Assembly: GCF_026672425.1 (NCBI RefSeq)
Contig: NZ_JAPPRC010000004.1
Location: 242,501-306,500, forward strand
Direction: 5' to 3'
DNA from: Pannonibacter sp. SL95
Lineage (GTDB): Bacteria > Pseudomonadota > Alphaproteobacteria > Rhizobiales > Stappiaceae
Length of the DNA stretch: 64,000 nt
The notes under the pieces are model-generated. The model had not been told where the DNA came from. It did not search any database and saw nothing but the letters and a program-made list of their open reading frames with translations. Below, one piece after another: positions 20,018 to 28,503 of the stretch (positions are counted from its first letter, which is position 1; each line of letters begins with the position of its first letter). The position numbers and the translations under genes are program-made.

Positions 20018-20685
20018 GTGGCTGGTTTTCCGCCCTCGTCGCCCGTGAACTGAGGCTGGCGCTTCGGGTCGGCGGCGGCGCGCTGATCGGGGTCCTGTTC
20101 TTCCTGGCGGTGGTCACGGTCGTGCCTTTCGGCATGGGGCCGGATCTCAATCTCCTGTCCCGCGTCGGCCCGGCGATCCTTTGGATCGGCGCGTTGCTGT
20201 CGACGCTTCTGGGTCTCGACCGGCTGTTCCAGGCAGACCGGGACGACGGCTCGCTCGACCTCGTCCTGATGGCAGGGCGGCCGATGGAACTGGTGGTGCT
20301 GGCCAAGTGCCTCGCCCACTGGGTGGCGACTGGCGTGCCGCTGGTGCTGGCCGCTCCCGTGCTCGCCGTGTTCCTGAACCTCGACCCTGTGGCCATCGGC
20401 GCCGTAACGCTGACGCTTCTCGTCGGCACGCCGGCGCTGACGCTGATCGGCGCGATTGGTGCCGCGCTGACCGTGTCGCTGCGGCGCGGCGGGTTGCTGC
20501 TGGCCGTCCTCGTCGTGCCTCTGGCCATTCCGGTGCTGATCTTCGGTGTGAGCGCGGCCGATGCCGCTGTCAGCGAGCCGATGCCGTTCATGACGCCGTT
20601 CCTGATCCTTTGTGCCCTCAGCCTGATTTCCGCTGTGGTGGGACCGGTTGCCGCAGCCGCCGCACTGCGTTTTTCCGCCGATTGA
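20014..20685 (+). CDS. ccmB: heme exporter membrane protein CcmB
   Basis: This 223-residue protein has six hydrophobic segments and is the membrane partner of CcmA in cytochrome c maturation. It opens with LVARELRLALRVGGGALIG, and DRLFQADRDDGSLDLVLMAGRP near residue 72 is the typical CcmB loop. Translation is coupled to ccmA by a four-base overlap. A gap of 106 bases separates it from ccmC. Confidence 0.94.
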   Translation: MSGWFSALVARELRLALRVGGGALIGVLFFLAVVTVVPFGMGPDLNLLSRVGPAILWIGALLSTLLGLDRLFQADRDDGSLDLVLMAGRPMELVVLAKCLAHWVATGVPLVLAAPVLAVFLNLDPVAIGAVTLTLLVGTPALTLIGAIGAALTVSLRRGGLLLAVLVVPLAIPVLIFGVSAADAAVSEPMPFMTPFLILCALSLISAVVGPVAAAAALRFSAD

Positions 20686-20791
20686 CGGGACCATGTGTTT
20701 GATTCAGGACAAGGCGCGCCTACATCGCCTGCGCAATGAAGTGAAAGCTGCGCCAATGGACGCAAGCTGGCTTCCGGTTTAGAACGGTTAC

Positions 20792-21562
20792 ATGGCACTC
20801 ATCGATCTGGCGAACCCGACCCGTTTCCTGTCTCTCAGCCGCAGCTTGCTGCCGTGGTTGACGGGGCTTTGCGTGCTTGCCTTTGCCGTCGGGCTCTACA
20901 TGAGCTTCTTCGTGGCACCGGAGGATTACCAGCAGGGCGACACAGTGCGGATCATGTACATCCATGTGCCCGCGGCCTGGCTGGCGATGATGTGTTACTC
21001 GATCATGGCCCTGTCCTCGCTCGGCACGCTGGTGTGGAAGCACCCGCTCGCGGATGTATCCGCCAAGGCTGCTGCGCCGCTGGGGGCTGCCTTCACCTTC
21101 ATGTCACTGATCACCGGCTCCCTGTGGGGCAAGCCGATGTGGGGCACGTACTGGGTCTGGGATGCGCGCCTGACCTCGGTGCTTGTGCTGTTCATCATGT
21201 ATCTGGGCCTGATGGCCCTGTGGCGCACGATGGAAGACCCGATCAAGGCCGGCAAGGCCGCAGCTGTCCTGACCCTGGTCGGCGCGCTGAACCTGCCGAT
21301 CATCAAGTTTTCCGTCGACTGGTGGAACACGCTGCATCAGCCCGCCAGCGTCATGCGCATGGACGGCCCGACCATTCACCCGGATATCCTGTGGCCACTG
21401 CTGGTGATGGCCCTGGCCTTCACGCTGTTGTTCTTCGTCTTGCACCTGATGGCCATGCAGAACGAGATCCTGCGCCGCCGGGTGATGGCCCTGCGCCAGC
21501 GAGCTGCCGCCATCCGGCCGGCAACGGCGACGGCGTCCACCGCTTCAGCCGCTGCGGAGTAG
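20792..21562 (+). CDS. ccmC: heme ABC transporter permease CcmC
   Basis: This 256-residue six-helix protein moves or presents heme to CcmE in the periplasm. The tryptophan-rich heme-handling motif WGKPMWGTYWVWDARLTS lies near residue 110, and the conserved histidines are in YIHVPAAWLAM and WWNTLHQP. ccmD starts four bases after its stop. The C-terminus adds a short Ala/Thr-rich tail. It belongs to the ccmABCDG cluster. Confidence 0.95.
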   Translation: MALIDLANPTRFLSLSRSLLPWLTGLCVLAFAVGLYMSFFVAPEDYQQGDTVRIMYIHVPAAWLAMMCYSIMALSSLGTLVWKHPLADVSAKAAAPLGAAFTFMSLITGSLWGKPMWGTYWVWDARLTSVLVLFIMYLGLMALWRTMEDPIKAGKAAAVLTLVGALNLPIIKFSVDWWNTLHQPASVMRMDGPTIHPDILWPLLVMALAFTLLFFVLHLMAMQNEILRRRVMALRQRAAAIRPATATASTASAAAE

Positions 21563-21566
21563 CCCC

Positions 21567-21758
21567 ATGGACCTCATCGCATTTCTTGACCTTGGTCCAC
21601 ACGCGGCCTTCATCCTGTGGTCCTACGGCATCTGCGTTGCCGTCGTGGCGGGACTGATCGCGTGGGTTCGGGTTGATCGGGCACGGCAGGACGCCGCCTT
21701 GCGCGAACTTGAGGCGCAGGGCATTGGCCGCCGGTCCACGCAAAGGACGGACGCATGA
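21567..21758 (+). CDS. ccmD: heme exporter protein CcmD
   Basis: This 63-residue protein has one membrane helix (about residues 15-35) followed by a charged tail, with DLGPHAAFILWSYG before the helix, as in CcmD. It stabilises the CcmC-CcmE complex and aids release of holo-CcmE. It sits between ccmC and ccmG and overlaps ccmG by four bases, which supports the call despite the small size. Confidence 0.88.
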   Translation: MDLIAFLDLGPHAAFILWSYGICVAVVAGLIAWVRVDRARQDAALRELEAQGIGRRSTQRTDA

Positions 21759-22375
21759 GCGATCCGCAGCATCTGGAAACCGGCGCAGAAGAGACCGCTC
21801 CTCGCCGGCGCATTCCGCTCTTCGCCCTGTTGCCCCTCGTGGTCTTTGTCGCTCTCGCCGGACTGTTCCTGTTCCAGCTTGTGCTGGGGCGCGATCCGCA
21901 GACAATCCCCTCGGCGCTGCTGGACAAGCCCGCTCCGGACATGAGCCTTGGCCCCGTCGAAGGGCTCACACAGGATGGCCAGCCGGTCCCGGGCTTTACC
22001 GGCGCCGACCTCAAGGGCGCGGTGACCGTGGTCAATGTGTTCGCATCCTGGTGCGTACCCTGCCGTCAGGAGCATCCGATGCTCGAACAGCTTGGCAAGG
22101 ATGACCGCGTCCGCCTGTTCGGCATCAACTACAAGGACGAGCCCGAGAATGCCCGCCGCTTCCTCGGCAGCCTCGGCAATCCCTACGACCGGATTGGCGC
22201 GGATGACACGGGCCGCGCCGCCATCGAATGGGGTGTCTACGGTGTGCCGGAAACCTACATCGTCGATGCGGCCGGCATCATCCGCTTCAAGTATATCGGC
22301 CCGCTGACCCCGGACAGCTACCGCAGCGTCTTCATGCCTCAGCTGGAACAGGTGCTGTCTCTGCCGCGAAACTGA
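21755..22375 (+). CDS. ccmG: thiol:disulfide interchange protein CcmG (DsbE)
   Basis: This 206-residue membrane-anchored periplasmic thioredoxin keeps apocytochrome c cysteines reduced for heme attachment. One N-terminal helix (about residues 22-43) is followed by a thioredoxin domain with active site WCVPC near residue 98, and the cis-Pro motif GVPETYIVD near residue 165. Its start overlaps ccmD by four bases. ccmE, ccmF and ccmH are not in this window, so maturation must draw on another locus. Confidence 0.95.
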   Translation: MSDPQHLETGAEETAPRRRIPLFALLPLVVFVALAGLFLFQLVLGRDPQTIPSALLDKPAPDMSLGPVEGLTQDGQPVPGFTGADLKGAVTVVNVFASWCVPCRQEHPMLEQLGKDDRVRLFGINYKDEPENARRFLGSLGNPYDRIGADDTGRAAIEWGVYGVPETYIVDAAGIIRFKYIGPLTPDSYRSVFMPQLEQVLSLPRN

Positions 22376-22537
22376 CATGCCCCAATCACGCGAACCCTGC
22401 AAAAGCCTCACCCTGACGTGACTGGACAGGAGGCGGCAACGGCCTATGGTCGACTGTGGGGTGCATGGGCAGTGGGTGTAGCGGCAATGAAAGCCACAAT
22501 GATCAATGACGACGACGCCGTAAGGCGCCGCAAAACA

Positions 22538-23272
22538 ATGCCGATGTGGCGTGCATTGCTTGCCCTTGGCCTGTTGTGGGGCCTCCAGCCGAATGATGCC
22601 CTTGCCGGTCCGGCCAAAGTCGTCGAACTGTTCACCAGCCAGGGCTGCTCGTCCTGCCCGCCAGCCGATTCCATCCTGACCGAGCTGGCATCAGACCCCT
22701 CGCTGCTGGCACTGACTTTTCCCGTCGATTACTGGGACTATCTTGGCTGGAAGGACACGCTGGCCTCCCCGGAAAACTCTGAGCGGCAACGCTCCTATGC
22801 CGCCCGGCGCGGCGACCGGTCGGTCTACACACCGCAGGTCGTCGTCAATGGCGAGCAGCATGTGGTGGGCTCCAACCGGCAGGCCATCGCCGATGCGCTT
22901 GAACGCGCCGACCCGATGACGGCAGAAGTGTCGCTTCGCTACACGGCAGACGCTCTGGAAGTGACCGTCTCCGGCGCGTTGCCCAAAGGCGCGCGGATGG
23001 CAAACGTCCTCATCCTTCAGGTCAGCCCGCGCGAGGAGATCGAGATCGAACGCGGGGAAAACAGTGGCAGGACGGTGACCTACACCAACGTTGTCCGCCG
23101 ACAGCAGACCATCGGCATGTGGTCCGGCGGCAACGAAACACTGCGCATGCCACGGATGGAACTGAAAAAGACCGGCGGCGAGAAATGCGTCGTCGTCGTC
23201 CAGCTGATCGGCGAAGACGGGCCCGGACGGATTGTCGGGGCGGCCGGTATGCTGTGGGATAACGGGATGTAA
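22538..23272 (+). CDS. DUF1223 secreted thioredoxin-like protein
   Basis: This 244-residue protein matches the DUF1223 family. A signal peptide (hydrophobic core LALGLLWGL, likely cut after ALA near residue 23) is followed by KVVELFTSQGCSSCPPADS, which carries a CxxC-like pair in a thioredoxin fold, and YTPQVVVNGEQHVVGSNR. It is probably periplasmic; its function is unknown. I chose ATG 22538 because it puts the signal peptide at the end; ATG 22487 and 22418 are in frame upstream. The position after ccmG could hint at periplasmic redox work, but this is not shown. Confidence 0.83.
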   Translation: MPMWRALLALGLLWGLQPNDALAGPAKVVELFTSQGCSSCPPADSILTELASDPSLLALTFPVDYWDYLGWKDTLASPENSERQRSYAARRGDRSVYTPQVVVNGEQHVVGSNRQAIADALERADPMTAEVSLRYTADALEVTVSGALPKGARMANVLILQVSPREEIEIERGENSGRTVTYTNVVRRQQTIGMWSGGNETLRMPRMELKKTGGEKCVVVVQLIGEDGPGRIVGAAGMLWDNGM

Positions 23273-23407
23273 TCCGGCTCGTCGCCACCCGGTTCTTGTT
23301 TCTTCATCGAAAGCTGCTAGGGCTGTCCCCGCCGAGAGGCAATCTGGCGTGCCGGACCCCATCGAGGTTCTGGTGCCGTCCTTTTCGCAAGCCTGCAAGG
23401 GGGACCC

Positions 23408-24295
23408 ATGAGCCTGCGTATGCGCATCGCCCTGGGCAGTGTCCTGGTTGGACTTGGCGTGCTGGGACTCAAATACCTCGCATACGCCCTGACCGGTTCC
23501 GTCGCACTCTATTCGGACGCGCTCGAGTCCATCGTCAACGTGGCCTCATCGGTCGCGGCGCTGGTGGCTGTCTGGTTTGCCTCCAAGCCTGCAGATTCGA
23601 ACCATCCCTATGGTCACGACAAGGCGGAGTATTTCGCTGCCGTTCTGGTCGGGGTGATGATCGTGCTTGCGGCGCTCGCGATCTTCGAGGCCGCCTGGCG
23701 CGGCTACACCAGCCCGGTACCGGCGGACTACACCTGGCAGGGTCTGGGCGTGAACGCGGTGGCCAGCATCATCAACGCCGGCTGGGCCCTGTTGCTGGTG
23801 CGCTTTGGCAAGGGCAACGGATCACCAGCGCTGGTGGCCGATGGCCGTCACCTGTTCACAGACGTCGCGACGTCTGTCGGCGTCCTGGTTGGTGTGGCGC
23901 TGGTCTGGCTGACCGGCTGGCAGAAGTTCGATTCCCTGCTTGCGGGCCTGGTCGGCTTGAACGTGCTGTGGTCCGGCTGGATCCTGATGAAGGAGTCCGT
24001 CAGCGGTCTGATGGACGAAGCAGCCTCAGGCGAAGTGCAGGACCGGCTGCGCGGGCTCATCTCCGAGCATGGCGAAGGCGCGATCGAAGCCCATGATCTC
24101 AGGACCAGGCTCGCCGGCAAGCTGACTTTCGTTGATTTTCATCTGGTGGTGCCCGGCGACATGAGCGTTCTGGCGGCCCATGACATCTGCGACCGGATCG
24201 AGCAGGCCATCGGCGCCGCCCTGCCCGGCGCCCGCGTCACCATCCACGTTGAGCCTGAGCACAAGGCCAAGCACTCAGGCATCGTCGTCCTTTAA
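23408..24295 (+). CDS. cation diffusion facilitator family transporter
   Basis: This 295-residue protein is a CDF antiporter exporting divalent metals such as Zn, Fe, Mn or Co. The metal-site motifs are YSDALESIVN in helix 2 (Asp but no His before it), HPYGHDKAEYFAA after helix 2, and ADGRHLFTDVATS in helix 5 (His and Asp). The C-terminal cytoplasmic metal-binding domain ends in TIHVEPEH. The unusual Tyr in place of His in the first site may point to metals other than zinc; this is an inference. It stands alone, convergent with cpdR. Confidence 0.9.
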   Translation: MSLRMRIALGSVLVGLGVLGLKYLAYALTGSVALYSDALESIVNVASSVAALVAVWFASKPADSNHPYGHDKAEYFAAVLVGVMIVLAALAIFEAAWRGYTSPVPADYTWQGLGVNAVASIINAGWALLLVRFGKGNGSPALVADGRHLFTDVATSVGVLVGVALVWLTGWQKFDSLLAGLVGLNVLWSGWILMKESVSGLMDEAASGEVQDRLRGLISEHGEGAIEAHDLRTRLAGKLTFVDFHLVVPGDMSVLAAHDICDRIEQAIGAALPGARVTIHVEPEHKAKHSGIVVL

Positions 24296-24315
24296 GCCCC
24301 CGTATCTTCGGGGGC
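24296..24315. terminator. weak hairpin between CDF gene and cpdR
   Basis: A perfect 7-base stem GCCCCCG / CGGGGGC with the loop TATCTT lies between the two convergent stops. No T run follows on either strand, so termination is only possible, not clear. Confidence 0.35.
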
Positions 24316-24321
24316 GACAGG

Positions 24322-24717
24322 TCAGGCAGACAGGCGCTTGGGCTCGCGCACCGTACCGGTCAGCGCGTCACGAACGGCCTGGCGGATATCTGCCAGCGAA
24401 AACGGCTTGGTGACGACATCATGCACCAGTGCGTCGAGACCATTGGCGCGCTCGCGCTGATCGGCAAAGCCGGTCATCAGCAGGATAGGCAGGGCTGGCC
24501 AGTCCCGCGCGGTCGCCAGAGCCAGGGCAATGCCGTCCATGACGGGCATCTTGATGTCCGACAGAAGCAGGTCAAAGCGTCCCTTTTCGTGGGTCAGCAC
24601 TTCCAGTGCCTCGCCACCATCCTCGGCAGCAAGCACTTCGTGCCCATCGAGCTCCAGGGCGCGCTTCACGAATGCGCGGACGGCGTCGTCATCCTCTGTC
24701 AGAAGAATGCGGGCCAT
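24322..24717 (-). CDS. cpdR: response regulator CpdR
   Basis: This 131-residue single-domain receiver matches CpdR, which in its unphosphorylated form brings ClpXP to the cell pole and primes degradation of CtrA-pathway substrates. The start MARILLTEDDDAVRAFVKRAL and the phospho-accepting Asp54 (LLSDIKMPVMDG), Thr in LMTGFA and Lys in VTKPFSL are clear. ATG 24717 lies two bases past the hpt stop; a GTG at 24723 is an alternative. It is the last gene of a minus-strand unit with hpt and a zinc-ribbon protein. Phosphotransfer would come from CckA/ChpT, not seen here. Confidence 0.9.
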   Translation of the reverse strand: MARILLTEDDDAVRAFVKRALELDGHEVLAAEDGGEALEVLTHEKGRFDLLLSDIKMPVMDGIALALATARDWPALPILLMTGFADQRERANGLDALVHDVVTKPFSLADIRQAVRDALTGTVREPKRLSA

Positions 24718-24719
24718 TC

Positions 24720-25280
24720 TCACCCTCCCGTTTTCTTGTCCTGCCGCGGCTCTTCGTCCACGACAACATATCCGATATAGGGCAACTGCCGCCAGGCGTG
24801 GCCCATGTCCATACCAAATCCCACAACGAACTTGTCAGGGCAGACGAAGCCGACATAGTCCGCCTCGATGGCGGCTTTTCGGTGATCCGGCTTGTCCAGC
24901 AGCGCCGCGATCTTCACCGACTTCGCGCCCCTTGCCAGAATGCGCTCCTTGGCGAAGGACAGCGTACGCCCGGACTCAAGAATGTCGTCCACCAGGATGA
25001 TGTCGCGGCCGCTGACATCGCTCTCGACGTCACGCAGGACCTTGACCTCGGTGCTGGTCGTGCCGGCGCCATAGCTCGACAGATGCATGAACTCCATCTC
25101 GAGCTGCTGGCCGACACGGTGCAGCGCGCGGACAAGATCTGCGGCAAAGATGAAGCTGCCCTTCAGGACGGCCACGACGAGCAGGCGATGCGGCGCATCA
25201 GCCGCGATCTCCTGCGCCAAGGTGCTGACGCGCTGCGCGATCTGGGCTTCGTCGAAAAGGGTGTTGATCTGGGGCGTCAT
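24720..25280 (-). CDS. hpt: hypoxanthine phosphoribosyltransferase
   Basis: This 186-residue purine salvage enzyme joins hypoxanthine or guanine to PRPP. The PRPP-binding motif IILVDDILESGRTL lies near residue 100, the flexible loop carries SSYG, and the late motif FVCPDKFVVGFGMDMGHAWRQLPYIG matches the family. Its ATG at 25280 overlaps the stop of the zinc-ribbon gene by four bases, and cpdR follows at once. Confidence 0.94.
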   Translation of the reverse strand: MTPQINTLFDEAQIAQRVSTLAQEIAADAPHRLLVVAVLKGSFIFAADLVRALHRVGQQLEMEFMHLSSYGAGTTSTEVKVLRDVESDVSGRDIILVDDILESGRTLSFAKERILARGAKSVKIAALLDKPDHRKAAIEADYVGFVCPDKFVVGFGMDMGHAWRQLPYIGYVVVDEEPRQDKKTGG

Positions 25281-26398
25281 TGGTTCTGAAGCGTAGCCTG
25301 TTGTCGAGACCGGTCAATAAACCGGACCTGAATGTCTGCGGCCGTCTCCGGAGGATCGGCAAGCCGCGTGCGAAACCGGGTGCTGGCGAGGGCTTCGAGC
25401 GACACAGCGCGCGGCACCAGCGTCCAGGCGTAAATCTCCTGCTGGTCCTCGCCGCGCAATGCAAGGCGCACGGCAGGCACCGCAACCGGGGCCTCGCCGA
25501 TGTTCTGGATGGTGCCTTCCACCACCAGAACGGCAGCGCCGCCCTCGATTTCCCGGAATGTTCTCAAATCACGGAACTCAAGCCCGCGCAAGTTCACCTC
25601 GTAGCCGATCACCTCGAAAAGGCTGGCGAGATCCGGTGCCTGCTGCACGACCAGAGCGCGATTGAAGAAGAGCCAGGCCCCCGTCCCAAGCGACAGCAAC
25701 AGGATCATCACGCCGCCGGCCCGGCGCAAGTTCTGGGCGTTGACATACCGGCGCACCTTCGACCAGTCGCGCCGCTTCTTCATCTTGTTCGGGTTAACCT
25801 TGATCTTCTTGCGCTTGGCAAGGGACTCGATGTCGATCGTGCGACGCGCGGCAGCGCCACCATCGCCATCCTCCTGACCATCCTCGCCGTCGCCATCCTC
25901 GCCCGCATCGGCAGAAGCGGGGTTGCCGCGTGCGAAGGCTGCAGTCGATGACTGACTGGCGGCATCATCTGCGGCATCCGCCTCGAACGCAAAGGCATCT
26001 GCATCATCGGGATCGGCATCGTCCTGCGCAGCGGCAGCCTCGCGTGCCCGGGCTTCGGCGCGGGCGCGTTCATCGGATTCTTTTTCCTGATCAGACCATG
26101 CATCGGGATCGCTCTCGTCGCCGTTGATTGCACTGGCCCAGTCGTCGTCCTTTGGTTTCTCAGCCTTGGCCTTTTTGGGCGGCTCGATACCCCAGTCGTC
26201 GTCCTCGTCTTCCGGTTCAGCCGCAGCGGCAGCCGCTTTCGGCTTCGCCGCCGGCTTGGCGTCGACAAGCGTCTCCTTGCGCGGGCTGATGAACCAGCGG
26301 TTGCCGCAACGGGCACATTTTACGCTCCGGCCTTCGGCGCCGACGAGCTCCGCCTTGATTTCATAGGAGGTGTCGCAGTCCGGACAGGTGATCTTCAT
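25277..26398 (-). CDS. MJ0042-type zinc-ribbon membrane protein (DUF3426-like)
   Basis: This 373-residue protein starts with a zinc ribbon (CPDCDTSYEIK ... CARCGNRWF, residues 5-35). A long low-complexity acidic and Ala-rich linker follows (about 50-190), then a basic stretch KRKKIKVNPNKMKKRRDW, one membrane helix near residue 230 and a ~120-residue C-terminal domain with REIEGGAAVLVVEGTIQNIG, which resembles DUF3426. The topology suggests a cytoplasmic zinc ribbon and a periplasmic C-domain. Function is unknown. It leads the unit with hpt and cpdR and is divergent from ftsE. Confidence 0.85.
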   Translation of the reverse strand: MKITCPDCDTSYEIKAELVGAEGRSVKCARCGNRWFISPRKETLVDAKPAAKPKAAAAAAEPEDEDDDWGIEPPKKAKAEKPKDDDWASAINGDESDPDAWSDQEKESDERARAEARAREAAAAQDDADPDDADAFAFEADAADDAASQSSTAAFARGNPASADAGEDGDGEDGQEDGDGGAAARRTIDIESLAKRKKIKVNPNKMKKRRDWSKVRRYVNAQNLRRAGGVMILLLSLGTGAWLFFNRALVVQQAPDLASLFEVIGYEVNLRGLEFRDLRTFREIEGGAAVLVVEGTIQNIGEAPVAVPAVRLALRGEDQQEIYAWTLVPRAVSLEALASTRFRTRLADPPETAADIQVRFIDRSRQQATLQNQ

Positions 26399-26526
26399 GG
26401 GACGATCGCTCTCGCTCCACGGTCTGTGAGCCGCTTCAGGCCTTGATGATATCAGTCCGGCATTCTTTTGCGGGGAACAAAGGTCGCGCGCGTTTCCCCG
26501 AACTGGTTAAGAGGACATTCATATGT

Positions 26527-26542
26527 TTAATGAAGCGTTAAC
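26527..26542. promoter_or_regulatory. candidate CtrA binding box
   Basis: TTAATGAAGCGTTAAC fits the full CtrA consensus TTAA-N7-TTAAC exactly. It lies 41 bases before ftsE and about 130 bases before the divergent zinc-ribbon-hpt-cpdR unit; another TTAA occurs at 26507. In Caulobacter, cpdR belongs to the CtrA regulon (known); control of the genes here by CtrA is an inference. Confidence 0.6.
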
Positions 26543-26582
26543 AAGGTGGGGGTAGGGTGACCGCCATCCACGGAGGTTTTGC

Positions 26583-27242
26583 GTGATCCGTTTCGAGAAT
26601 GTCGGGCTGAGATACGGCATGGGACCGGAAATCCTGCGCGATGTCACCTTCAACATCGAGCGGCAGTCATTCCAGTTTCTCACAGGCCCTTCCGGCGCCG
26701 GCAAGACCAGTCTGATCCGGCTGCTGTTCATGTCGCTGCGGCCGACGCGCGGCCTGATCCATGTCTTCAACCGTGACATGGCAACGATCAACAACAAGGA
26801 ACTGCCGGAATTGCGCCGCCGGGTCGGCGTCGTGTTCCAGGACTTCCGCCTGCTTGACCATCTGACGACCTACGAGAATGTCGCTCTTCCGCTGCGCGTT
26901 CTCGGCAAGGAGGAAGCCGAATACCGCTCGGATGTGATTGAATTGCTGAAGTGGGTGGGGCTTGGCGAGCGCATGCATGTGCTGCCGCCGGTTCTGTCGG
27001 GCGGGGAAAAGCAGCGCGCAGCCATCGCCCGCGCGCTGATCACCCGGCCGGATCTGCTGCTGGCCGACGAGCCGACCGGCAACGTCGACCCTCCGCTGGC
27101 GCGCCGGTTGCTGCGCCTGTTCATCGAGCTGAACCGGCTCGGAACTTCGGTGGTCATTGCCACCCATGATATTACCTTGCTGGAACAGGTCGAGGCGCGC
27201 CGCATGGTGCTCGCCGACGGCCGGCTCAGCGTGTTCGACTGA
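26583..27242 (+). CDS. ftsE: cell division ATP-binding protein FtsE
   Basis: This 219-residue ABC ATPase pairs with FtsX at the divisome, where the complex controls peptidoglycan hydrolases. Walker A (GPSGAGKTS), Q-loop (VVFQDFRLLDHLT), signature (LSGGEKQR), Walker B (LLLADEPTGNVD) and the switch His (ATHD) are intact. The GTG start at 26583 has GGAGG eight bases upstream. ftsX begins 24 bases after its stop. A CtrA-like box lies in the promoter region. Confidence 0.95.
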   Translation: MIRFENVGLRYGMGPEILRDVTFNIERQSFQFLTGPSGAGKTSLIRLLFMSLRPTRGLIHVFNRDMATINNKELPELRRRVGVVFQDFRLLDHLTTYENVALPLRVLGKEEAEYRSDVIELLKWVGLGERMHVLPPVLSGGEKQRAAIARALITRPDLLLADEPTGNVDPPLARRLLRLFIELNRLGTSVVIATHDITLLEQVEARRMVLADGRLSVFD

Positions 27243-27266
27243 GCCTGCGGAACCGGACCCTGAACC

Positions 27267-28454
27267 ATGGCCCCGAAGACCCCGACCAGACCCCCTGACG
27301 CCGGCCCTGCAGCCGATGCTCCAGCAAACCCGTCGCCCGCGCGTGCGCCGTCGGTCGAGCTCGGAACGGCGCGGCCTGGCACGCGTCCGGAGAAGCGCAC
27401 ACCGAAGGGCAAGGCAGCGGATCCCGTCACCAAGACAGGCAAGATGGCGGATGCTGCAAGGGCGGCCGGAGATTTTGCCTCCCGCATGTCCTTGCCCAAG
27501 CCGCGTCTGCCCCAGCGGCTGAAGCGCAAGGACCAGCAGGCCGGCGGCGACCGTCTGCGCCCGAGCGCACCGATCGTGCCGCCGCAATCCGTGGCTGGCC
27601 GCGCACTGACGCTGGTCGTGGCGATCATGAGCTATCTCGCCTGCCTGACTGTGGGTTCCGTCTCCGTGGTCTGGGATGCCGCCCAGGACTGGAGCAACGA
27701 CCTCGTCCGCGAGGTGACAATCCAGATCCGGCCGGCCGACGGCGTCGACATGCTGCTGCAGATCGAGAACGCCGTGACGATCACGCAGCGCTTTGCCGGG
27801 GTTGGCACCGTGCGCGCGATGTCGGACGAGGAGACCAAGGCACTGCTTCAACCCTGGCTTGGATCGGGCCTCGACCTCGACACGCTGCCAGTGCCCCGGC
27901 TGGTTCAGGTCACCGTCGACGATCCGTCGGCGCTGGACCTTGCCGGTCTGAAGCAGCGGATCGAACAGGACGTCAAGGGCGCCAGTCTGGACGATCATTC
28001 GGTCTGGACGTCGCGCCTTGCGGCGATGGCCGGAGCGGTGGTCGCCGGTGGATTCGGCATTCTCGCGCTCGTGCTGTTCTCGATGGTGCTCAGCGTCGTG
28101 TTTGCGACCCGGGCGGCGGTTGCCAGCAACCGGGACGTGGTCTCGGTGCTGCATTTCGTTGGCGCGGAAGACGGCTTTATTGCGCGCGAATTCCAGCGCC
28201 ATTTTCTCGTGCTCGGCCTGCGCGGCGGGATCGCTGGCGGTGTGTTCGCCTGCATCTGCTTCCTGCTGCTGGAAATGTTCACGCGGCAGACCGCAGGACT
28301 GGCCGGATCCGACCAGATGTCGGCCCTCTTCGGGCCGGTCGCCGTCAGCACGCCGGGCTATCTCGGCGTGATCGGCGTGGTGTTCCTTGTCGCCGTGTTG
28401 ACGGCGCTTACTTCCGGTCTTGCGGTGAAGTCGCAACTGGCACGGATTGACTGA
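27267..28454 (+). CDS. ftsX: cell division protein FtsX
   Basis: This 395-residue membrane protein is the FtsE partner. A long N-terminal cytoplasmic part rich in Pro, Ala and Lys (about residues 1-110) is longer than in E. coli. Helix 1 (about 112-135) is followed by a periplasmic domain, then three helices near residues 255, 305 and 370. FATRAAVASNRDVVSVLHFVGAEDGFIAREFQRHF is typical (motif near residue 280). ftsEX are co-transcribed. Confidence 0.92.
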   Translation: MAPKTPTRPPDAGPAADAPANPSPARAPSVELGTARPGTRPEKRTPKGKAADPVTKTGKMADAARAAGDFASRMSLPKPRLPQRLKRKDQQAGGDRLRPSAPIVPPQSVAGRALTLVVAIMSYLACLTVGSVSVVWDAAQDWSNDLVREVTIQIRPADGVDMLLQIENAVTITQRFAGVGTVRAMSDEETKALLQPWLGSGLDLDTLPVPRLVQVTVDDPSALDLAGLKQRIEQDVKGASLDDHSVWTSRLAAMAGAVVAGGFGILALVLFSMVLSVVFATRAAVASNRDVVSVLHFVGAEDGFIAREFQRHFLVLGLRGGIAGGVFACICFLLLEMFTRQTAGLAGSDQMSALFGPVAVSTPGYLGVIGVVFLVAVLTALTSGLAVKSQLARID

Positions 28455-28503
28455 CGCAGCCGACCGCCAAAAAATGAGCCGAATCGGGTAGTATCCTGCA
28501 GGA

